From the NCBI GenBank assembly GCA_963933095.1, contig CAWVSV010000008.1, positions 1 to 40,117 on the forward strand: DNA of 40,117 nucleotides, read 5' to 3'. Positions 34,261-40,117 of this stretch are shown in pieces. The DNA comes from UBA1124 sp963933095 (GTDB lineage Bacteria; Pseudomonadota; Gammaproteobacteria; Pseudomonadales; Cellvibrionaceae). Made by a program: the position numbers and the translations under genes. Positions within the stretch are counted from its first letter, which is position 1, and every line of letters begins with the position of its first letter. The notes beneath the pieces are model-generated. The model saw only the letters and a list, made by a program, of their open reading frames with translations, did no database searches and was not told where the DNA came from.

Positions 34261-36093
34261 TTACTGACTGTCGAGGCCATCAAAATCGAAAATGCTCGCG
34301 CCATTTTCAGCAAGACCTACCGCCGCGCGCAAAGGAGCAAAAAGCTCGCGCCCCATGCCGACATGACTGGAGCTCATATCTTGCACAGCGTACTCGCGCT
34401 TGGCCAATTCAGCTTCTTCGACATGTAGCACCAGAATACCCTTCTCGGTATCCAGCTCAATTATGTCGCCGTCTTGAACGAGACCAATCGGGCCTTGGTC
34501 TAACGCTTCTGGTGTCAAGTGAATAGCAGAAGGCACTTTACCGGAAGCACCCGACATACGACCATCGGTAACCAACGCCACTTTAAAGCCGCGATCTTGC
34601 AGCACACCCAATGGCGGTGTTAGCTTGTGCAGCTCAGGCATGCCATTGGCTTGCGGGCCCTGAAAACGCAACACAGCGATAAAGTCTTGTTCCAGCTCGC
34701 CAGCCTTAAACCTTTCCAGCATGGCCTCTTGTGTGTGAAATACAATCGCTGGAGATTTAACATAGCGATTGTCGGGCTTAACCGCTGAGATTTTGCTGAC
34801 CGAACGCCCTAAGTTACCAGCAAGCAACTTCAAACCGCCTGTGGCCGTAAACGGGTTCGACGCTGGACGCAATACATTGTCGTCCAAGCTTTCGGCTGGG
34901 GAATCTTTCCAAACCACCTTACCATTTTCGAGGAAGGGCTCTTTGGTGTAAGCGTCAAGGCCCTTACCCATGACTGTGGTTACATCGTCATGCATTAAGC
35001 CGGCATCGCGCAGTTCACGCATCAAGAAGCCCATACCACCAACAGCTTGGAAGCGATTTACATCCGCTAAACCATTCGGATAGATTCGGCACAACAGTGG
35101 AATCACATCGGACAAGTCCGACATATCGCTCCAATTTATTTGAATACCGGCAGCGCGAGCAATGGCCACAAGGTGAATGAGGTGGTTAGTAGAGCCGCCG
35201 GTAGTGGTCAAGCCGATCATACCGTTGACAATCATTTTCTCGTCGATCATCTCGCCAATAGGAACATAGTTATCGCGTGCATCAGTGTTATTCGCGACTT
35301 GCTTAACAGCCTCGCGAGTAAGGGCTTCACGCATTGGCGTACCAGGGTTAACAAACGAGCTTCCCGGCAGATGCAGACCCATAATCTCCATCAGCATCTG
35401 GTTGCTGTTGGCGGTGCCATAGAACGTACAGGTACCAGCACTATGGTAGGACTGGCTTTCGCACTCGAGCAGTTCTTTGCGACCCACTTTACCTTCGGCA
35501 AACAACTGGCGTATACGAACTTTTTCACCGTTAGGCAAGCCAGATGGCATAGGTCCCGCAGGGACAAAGATAGAAGGCAGATGACCGAACGTCAAAGCGC
35601 CAATCATCAAACCGGGTACAATTTTATCGCATACGCCCAAGTACATGGCGGCGTCAAACATATCGTGTGACAAACCAATAGCGGTAGCCATTGCAATAAT
35701 ATCGCGACTAAACAGCGACAATTCCATGCCTTCGCGACCCTGAGTAACACCGTCACACATTGCCGGTACACCACCAGCCATCTGAGCCGTAACGCCATTT
35801 TTATGAGCCGCGTCCTGAATGATCGGCAGGTATTCGCCGTAAGGCTGATGCGCAGACAGCATCTCATTATAGGCATTAGTGACAGCGATATTGGCCGTTT
35901 TACCTTCTGAAAGCGTAGCTTTATCTTCTTTGTTGCAAGCGGCAAAACCGTGTGCCAAGTTACCGCAGGACAAGCGCGTACGGGCTGGACCACTGCTGCG
36001 AGCGGCACGAATTTTTTCTAAGTAGGCACTACGAGTATCACGTGAACGCTCAATAATACGGTTGGTAATTTCTACAATCTTTGCGTGTGTCAT
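34261..36093 (-). CDS. edd: Phosphogluconate dehydratase
   Basis: [4Fe-4S] dehydratase of the IlvD/Edd family that makes KDPG from 6-phosphogluconate. The 610 residues include NIAVTNAYNEMLSAHQPY, MCDGVTQGREGMELS, YLGVCDKIVPG and HSAGTCTFYGTANSNQMLMEIMG (cluster Cys), TTTGGSTNHLIH and VALVTDGRMSGASGKVPSAIH. AAGGT precedes the ATG. With zwf, pgl and eda this is the complete Entner-Doudoroff route. Confidence 0.96.
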   Translation of the reverse strand: MTHAKIVEITNRIIERSRDTRSAYLEKIRAARSSGPARTRLSCGNLAHGFAACNKEDKATLSEGKTANIAVTNAYNEMLSAHQPYGEYLPIIQDAAHKNGVTAQMAGGVPAMCDGVTQGREGMELSLFSRDIIAMATAIGLSHDMFDAAMYLGVCDKIVPGLMIGALTFGHLPSIFVPAGPMPSGLPNGEKVRIRQLFAEGKVGRKELLECESQSYHSAGTCTFYGTANSNQMLMEIMGLHLPGSSFVNPGTPMREALTREAVKQVANNTDARDNYVPIGEMIDEKMIVNGMIGLTTTGGSTNHLIHLVAIARAAGIQINWSDMSDLSDVIPLLCRIYPNGLADVNRFQAVGGMGFLMRELRDAGLMHDDVTTVMGKGLDAYTKEPFLENGKVVWKDSPAESLDDNVLRPASNPFTATGGLKLLAGNLGRSVSKISAVKPDNRYVKSPAIVFHTQEAMLERFKAGELEQDFIAVLRFQGPQANGMPELHKLTPPLGVLQDRGFKVALVTDGRMSGASGKVPSAIHLTPEALDQGPIGLVQDGDIIELDTEKGILVLHVEEAELAKREYAVQDMSSSHVGMGRELFAPLRAAVGLAENGASIFDFDGLDSQ

Positions 36094-36119
36094 GTTTTGC
36101 TACCTTAAATTTTCGCGGT

Positions 36120-36166
36120 GTTGCAATAGTTCAACCCTTTAATAAAGAGCCGACAAAAATTGCAAC
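36120..36166. repeat. Spaced inverted repeat upstream of edd
   Basis: GTTGCAAT (36120-36127) and ATTGCAAC (36159-36166) are exact inverted copies 31 bases apart, 27 bases before the edd start. They could be paired operator half-sites; the second also provides a TTGCAA -35-like box. I find no TTGT-N7/8-ACAA site of the HexR type here. Confidence 0.35.
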
Positions 36167-36180
36167 GCCAAAAACAAGTC

Positions 36181-36209
36181 GACGGCAGCCACTAAATGCG
36201 GCTGCCGTC
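36181..36209 (-). terminator. Probable terminator of pgi
   Basis: A perfect 10-bp stem GACGGCAGCC (36181-36190) / GGCTGCCGTC (36200-36209) with a 9-base loop. On the minus strand GACTTGTTTTTGG follows, so the T run is a few bases away. It lies 25 bases after the pgi stop. Confidence 0.6.
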
Positions 36210-36233
36210 CAGCGACGTATTGCTGCTAACTAA

Positions 36234-37880
36234 TTAAGCATTCTTACTCTTCTTATAGCGGTTGATCAGACCGACCGTAGAGGAATCATGCGCACCGGTT
36301 ATGGAATCGTCAGCCAACTCTGGCAAAATTTTAGTCGCCATGACTTTACCCAACTCAACGCCCCACTGGTCGAATGAGCAGATATTCCAAATTATACCCT
36401 GCACAAAAATCTTGCTCTCATACAACGCAATCAATGAACCCAGTGAACGCGGTGTGATTTTTTCCATCAACAAGGCATTAGTCGGGCGATTACCGCGATG
36501 AATTTTATGCGGAATTAGCGTTGCTATCTCTGCCTCGGTCTTACCCTTAGCGGTAAGATCGGCGCGTATCTCATCGGCATTGACGCCGTTCATCAGTGCT
36601 TCCATCTGGGCGAAATAATTAGCCATCAAAGTGTCATGATGCCCTTCTACAGCCTCAACCGGTTCAACCGAACCGATAAAGTCGGCTGGAACAATAGTCG
36701 TACCTTGATGCATAAACTGATAAAAAGCGTGTTGACCATTAATACCCACCTCACCCCAGATCAGTGCACCGGTCTGATAATCGACGGCGTTACCATCAAA
36801 ATCGGTAGATTTACCATTGCTCTCCATCTCCGCCTGCTGCATATAAGCCGGCAGTCGATGCAAAGACTGATCATAGGGTAGCAGCGCATGCGCTTGATGC
36901 CCGAGGAAATTACCATTCCAAACGCCCACCATCGCCAATAGCAGTGGGCCGTTTTGCTCCAGTGGCGCCTCACAAAAATGCTGATCCATTTCGCAAGCAC
37001 CTTCGAGCAGCTCTTTGAACTGGGCAAAACCCAAAAACAAGGCAATCGGCAGACCTATAGCGGACCATAAGGAGAAGCGACCGCCGACCCAGTCCCACAT
37101 AGTAAAGATATTTTCCTCCGCCACACCAAAGCTAACCGCCTCAGTAATATTGGTAGATACCGCGACAAAGTGTTGAGCAGAGGCGTCAGGACAATCGGTC
37201 GCGGCCTGCAACCACTTTTGCGCCGTATGCGCATTGGTCATGGTTTCAGAGGTGGTAAAAGTCTTGGACGAGACAACGAACATGGTGCTTTCTGGATGCA
37301 GAGGGCGCAGTACATCGGCCACCTGTACGCCATCGACATTAGATACATAGTGGATATTAACAGTGCCGTCGCTGTATGAATTCAGCGCCTCGGTGACCAT
37401 TAATGGGCCGAGGTTGGAGCCGCCAATACCAATGCAAACTACATCGCGAATCGACTTACCTGAATAGCCTTTCCAGTCGCCGCGACGCACGCGGCCAACA
37501 AACTCTTCAATTTTGGCAAGCTCAGCCGCAACATCCTGCTTAACATTGTGACCGTCGAGCAACAGTGGTGCACTGGACTGACAACGCAGTGCCGAGTGCA
37601 AGACTGCGCGGCCCTCGGTAATGTTGATCTTATCACCGGCAAACATTCTGTCGCGCCAGCTTTCAATGTCGCATTCGCGCGCCAAGTCGAGCAATAACGC
37701 TTGGGTATTGTCGTCAATCTGGTTTTTCGAGTAATCGAAAAAAACATTTGGCAGCTGGCGCGAAAACTTGTCGAAACGCTGCGCATCTTGTGCAAACAGC
37801 GCCTTCAAGTGACGCGGCTTCATATCCTTTGCGTGGGCTTCCAGCGCTTTCCAGCTGGCCAAAGACTTGCGACTGCTCAT
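36234..37880 (-). CDS. pgi: Glucose-6-phosphate isomerase
   Basis: Interconverts glucose-6-phosphate and fructose-6-phosphate. The 548 residues have the two family signatures: near residue 154, GIGGSNLGPLMVTEAL; later SSKTFTTSETM, WDWVGGRFSLWSAIGLP, and QGIIWNICSFDQWGVELGK at the C-terminus. It lies upstream of edd on the same strand and divergent from nagA, whose pathway product (fructose-6-phosphate) it can feed into the Entner-Doudoroff genes. Confidence 0.97.
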   Translation of the reverse strand: MSSRKSLASWKALEAHAKDMKPRHLKALFAQDAQRFDKFSRQLPNVFFDYSKNQIDDNTQALLLDLARECDIESWRDRMFAGDKINITEGRAVLHSALRCQSSAPLLLDGHNVKQDVAAELAKIEEFVGRVRRGDWKGYSGKSIRDVVCIGIGGSNLGPLMVTEALNSYSDGTVNIHYVSNVDGVQVADVLRPLHPESTMFVVSSKTFTTSETMTNAHTAQKWLQAATDCPDASAQHFVAVSTNITEAVSFGVAEENIFTMWDWVGGRFSLWSAIGLPIALFLGFAQFKELLEGACEMDQHFCEAPLEQNGPLLLAMVGVWNGNFLGHQAHALLPYDQSLHRLPAYMQQAEMESNGKSTDFDGNAVDYQTGALIWGEVGINGQHAFYQFMHQGTTIVPADFIGSVEPVEAVEGHHDTLMANYFAQMEALMNGVNADEIRADLTAKGKTEAEIATLIPHKIHRGNRPTNALLMEKITPRSLGSLIALYESKIFVQGIIWNICSFDQWGVELGKVMATKILPELADDSITGAHDSSTVGLINRYKKSKNA

Positions 37881-38046
37881 AAATGAAGACCTATAACCTT
37901 AACTATTGTGATCAAATTGTGGTTAGGGGGACGGGGCAGACATATAAACACCCCTTAAAAACCGTCGCATGATAGGTTTCCAAGCCCAAACTGTCAATGT
38001 AAACGCCCACTCACCCCCCTTGAAGAAACATTGAAATCGGAGGAAA

Positions 38047-38151
38047 ATGACATCGCAAAGAGGCCTACCCACAAATACGGTGGCGCCATTCGCTATAGAT
38101 CGAAACATAATTCTCGATCTTCTTTCAGTTTCACTTGGATACACTGCATGA
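38047..38151 (+). CDS. 34-residue leader ORF coupled to nagA
   Basis: ATG at 38047 with GGAGG (38039-38043) just upstream, ending at TGA 38149-38151. The TGA overlaps the nagA ATG (38148-38150) as ATGA. The peptide starts MTSQRGLPTNTVAPFAIDRN and ends in a hydrophobic IILDLLSVSLGYTA. nagA itself has only a weak Shine-Dalgarno, so its translation may depend on ribosomes finishing this ORF. The inverted repeat at 38097-38120 lies inside it. It could be a leader peptide or a chance ORF; I do not recognise it. Confidence 0.5.
   Translation: MTSQRGLPTNTVAPFAIDRNIILDLLSVSLGYTA
38097..38120. repeat. Inverted repeat upstream of nagA
   Basis: AGATCGA (38097-38103) and TCGATCT (38114-38120) are exact inverted copies with a 10-base spacer, 28 bases before the nagA ATG. 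It may be an operator for a GlcNAc regulator or an mRNA hairpin in the leader. No known operator consensus was matched. Confidence 0.35.
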
Positions 38152-39290
38152 AACAAGCATTGATTGGCGCCAAAGTTTTTGACGGCGAAAATTTTCTCAA
38201 TGATACCGCCGTTATCATCGACCGCGATAAAATCATCGAGCTGGCCCCCGTATCGCAACTCGACAATAATATCGAAAAAATTAATTTAAAGGGTGGCGTC
38301 ATCGCCCCAGGCTTTATCGACTTACAGGTTAATGGTGGTGGTGGCGCATTTTTCACCAACGATACCAGCGTTAAAGCCATCCGCACCATGGTGCAAGGCC
38401 ACCGCCCTACTGGCACTACCTCCATGATGCCCACCCTGATAAGCAATACCAAAGAGGTTCATCAAGCCGGTGTACAAGCTATATGTGACGCAGTGGAGCA
38501 AGGTAACCCAGGGGTTTTGGGTGTTCACATAGAAGGCCCCTTCTTTAGCATGGAAAAGCGCGGCGCCCACCACGAGCGCTACATTCGTGAGATGGATGAC
38601 AGCGATGAAGCGTGGTTAGAAAAGATATCCGGTTTCAAAACCATTATCACCCTAGCACCCGAGCATACTAAACCCGGTCAAATTAAAGCCTTGAGCGACG
38701 CTGGCATTGTCGTTTGCGCTGGTCACACCAACGCTCATTATGAAGATGTAGTACGCGGTATAGACGAAGGGCTGCTCGGTTTCACGCATCTTTATAACGC
38801 CATGCGCCCGCAATCGGGTCGCGAACCCGGTACTGTCGGCGCCGCACTTGAAAGTGACAACACTTGGTGCGGCATTATTGTCGACAACCATCATGTGCAT
38901 ATAGGATCCATTCGTGTTGCACTGGCCGCCAAACCCAGAGGCAAGCTGTATCTAGTGTCCGATTCCATGTCGACCGTGGGCTCAGACGTTAAATCGTTCA
39001 CTATATATGGTGAGACTATATCCGAACAAGACGGCGCCTTAGTTAATGCTGAAGGACGTCTTGCCGGCAGCGCTATCGGCATGATCGATGCAGTGCGCAT
39101 TAACACTTTAGATGTGGGCGTAGAGCTCGGTGAGTCGCTGCGTATGGCCTCCCTTTACCCCGCTGAATTTATGCAACTAGACAACAAATTAGGCCGTATT
39201 CAAGCGGGCTATCGCGCTGATTTGACCCATTTTAGCGACGACTTTGCTGTTAAGAACACATGGGTCGCCGGCGAACACCAGAGCCATTAA
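38148..39290 (+). CDS. nagA: N-acetylglucosamine-6-phosphate deacetylase
   Basis: Removes acetate from GlcNAc-6-phosphate, a key step in chitin and cell-wall amino-sugar use. The 380 residues align with NagA from MKQALIGAKVFDGENFLND. Metal and catalytic residues are visible: GVHIEGPF (H127, E129), CAGHTNAHYED (H193), THLYNAM (H214) and LVSDSMS (D272). The longer reading from 38031 is rejected because it lacks similarity. nagB follows after 43 bases, so the pair forms an operon. Confidence 0.95.
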   Translation: MKQALIGAKVFDGENFLNDTAVIIDRDKIIELAPVSQLDNNIEKINLKGGVIAPGFIDLQVNGGGGAFFTNDTSVKAIRTMVQGHRPTGTTSMMPTLISNTKEVHQAGVQAICDAVEQGNPGVLGVHIEGPFFSMEKRGAHHERYIREMDDSDEAWLEKISGFKTIITLAPEHTKPGQIKALSDAGIVVCAGHTNAHYEDVVRGIDEGLLGFTHLYNAMRPQSGREPGTVGAALESDNTWCGIIVDNHHVHIGSIRVALAAKPRGKLYLVSDSMSTVGSDVKSFTIYGETISEQDGALVNAEGRLAGSAIGMIDAVRINTLDVGVELGESLRMASLYPAEFMQLDNKLGRIQAGYRADLTHFSDDFAVKNTWVAGEHQSH

Positions 39291-39333
39291 ATTAAAATCA
39301 ACTCAACGTATTTAAATTAGATTAGGAATAAGC

Positions 39334-40117
39334 ATGAAAGTAGTTATCCTCAAAGACGCTGCAGCCGTTGCCGCATACGGTGCTGAGATCTTCGTCAAAC
39401 AGATCAACAAAAAGAACCATTCAGTTTTAGGCTTAGCCACAGGTTCTACACCTGTCGCGCTATACCAAGAACTTATTGCCGCCAATAAAGCGAGCAAGGT
39501 TTCCTTTAGCGCTGTTAGAAGCTTCAATCTAGACGAATACATGGGCATTGAAGGCGACCATCCTCAGAGCTACCGTCATTTTATGAACGAAGAGCTCTTC
39601 AACCACGTTGATATCGACAAATCGAACACTCAAGTGCCCCCTGGCAACGCCGCCAACCCTATCGAGGCTTGCGAGAAGTACGAACGCGACATCGTTGATA
39701 TGGGTGGCATCGACATACAACTGCTCGGCATTGGCCGCAATGCCCACATTGGTTTCAACGAACCCTCGTCCTCTTTGGCTTCACGCACTCGTGTTAAAAC
39801 CTTGACCCAAGCCACCATCGATGACAACGCTCGCTTCTTCGGAGCCGACGAGCATCAGCCACACCTGTCCATTACCATGGGCATAGGCACCATTTTAGAA
39901 TCCAAGAAAGTTGTCTTACTGGCCACCGGCGAAGGTAAAGCCGAGGCTATTCAAGCGACTGTTGAGGGCCCTCTGAGCGCAGCCTGCCCAGCCTCTGCAC
40001 TACAGATGCACCGCAATGCGGTACTCATCATCGACGAAGCCGCCGCCTCCAAGTTAGTCGACAAAGAGTTCTACAAGCATATCGAAGTAGAAAACCAAAA
40101 GTTGGAAGAAATGCTGG
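39334..40117 (+). CDS. nagB: Glucosamine-6-phosphate deaminase, 3' end cut
   Basis: Converts glucosamine-6-phosphate to fructose-6-phosphate and ammonia. 261 codons are visible and the usual length is about 266, so only the last few residues are missing at the window edge. Motifs are LGLATGSTPVALYQEL, FNLDEYMGI (catalytic Asp) and LGIGRNAHIGFNEPSSSLASRTRV. The GRNAH segment has Asn where E. coli has the catalytic-loop Asp, as in Bacillus-type enzymes. AGGA precedes the ATG. The peptide ends NQKLEEML at the edge. Confidence 0.95.
   Translation, partial: MKVVILKDAAAVAAYGAEIFVKQINKKNHSVLGLATGSTPVALYQELIAANKASKVSFSAVRSFNLDEYMGIEGDHPQSYRHFMNEELFNHVDIDKSNTQVPPGNAANPIEACEKYERDIVDMGGIDIQLLGIGRNAHIGFNEPSSSLASRTRVKTLTQATIDDNARFFGADEHQPHLSITMGIGTILESKKVVLLATGEGKAEAIQATVEGPLSAACPASALQMHRNAVLIIDEAAASKLVDKEFYKHIEVENQKLEEML

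Noticed and set aside
39700..39770. Inactive NagB because Asp is replaced by Asn in the catalytic loop
   Set aside because: Bacillus-type NagB enzymes have Asn at this place and the other catalytic residues are present, so the enzyme should be active.

Overview
The window looks like chromosome from a free-living, probably marine gammaproteobacterium. The protein families and synteny are typical of that class: an alaS-csrA-tRNA-Ser-tRNA-Arg block, RdgC, SirB2, TrmL, MnmC, ArfB and DusC, an Na+-pumping oxaloacetate decarboxylase (OadGAB), and an Entner-Doudoroff gene block beside pgi and nagA/nagB. I cannot fix the genus; a Cellvibrionales-like lineage is only a guess. There is no phage, no intact insertion sequence and no CRISPR array. 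The coding part is ordinary housekeeping DNA, but several long gaps hold decayed genes.

Layout. 1-6.0 kb: a lipoprotein start at the edge, trmL, a small zinc-finger protein, then a coupled run of a 32-codon leader ORF, a flavodoxin and mnmC. The methyltransferase half of this mnmC has lost its key motifs. After it come a broken ComFB-like gene, a DUF502 membrane protein, a glutamine cyclotransferase lipoprotein and arfB. 6.0-7.8 kb: mostly non-coding, with a 37-residue lysine-rich protein and a fragment of a MazF/PemK toxin. 7.8-14.2 kb: an ABC exporter, secreted and cytoplasmic proteins of unknown function, a DUF4202-SirB2 pair, rdgC and bolA. 14.2-15.5 kb: a decayed stretch. 15.5-22 kb: oadB, oadA and oadG (minus strand) with a clear promoter, a perfect 26-bp palindrome, dusC and a gamma-glutamyltranspeptidase.

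22-28.6 kb: two identical tRNA-Arg(ACG) genes, a gene on the opposite strand with a strong Fur box, tRNA-Ser(GCT), csrA, a fragment of an outer-membrane beta-barrel gene, alaS, a Trm112-family protein and an M23 peptidase. 28.6-37.9 kb: a minus-strand central-carbon block transcribed in the order pgi, edd, zwf, pgl, eda, gap, pyk. It takes glucose-6-phosphate through 6-phosphogluconate and KDPG to pyruvate and glyceraldehyde-3-phosphate. Internal terminators and an eda leader divide it into several transcription units. 38.0 kb to the end: nagA and nagB on the plus strand, which turn GlcNAc-6-phosphate into fructose-6-phosphate for pgi. nagA is preceded by a 34-codon ORF with a strong Shine-Dalgarno sequence that overlaps its start codon.

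The points most worth a second look are the degenerate MnmC methyltransferase domain, the two short upstream ORFs coupled by ATGA overlaps (before the flavodoxin and before nagA), and the Fur-controlled gene inside the csrA-tRNA block. No wholly new multi-gene system is evident.
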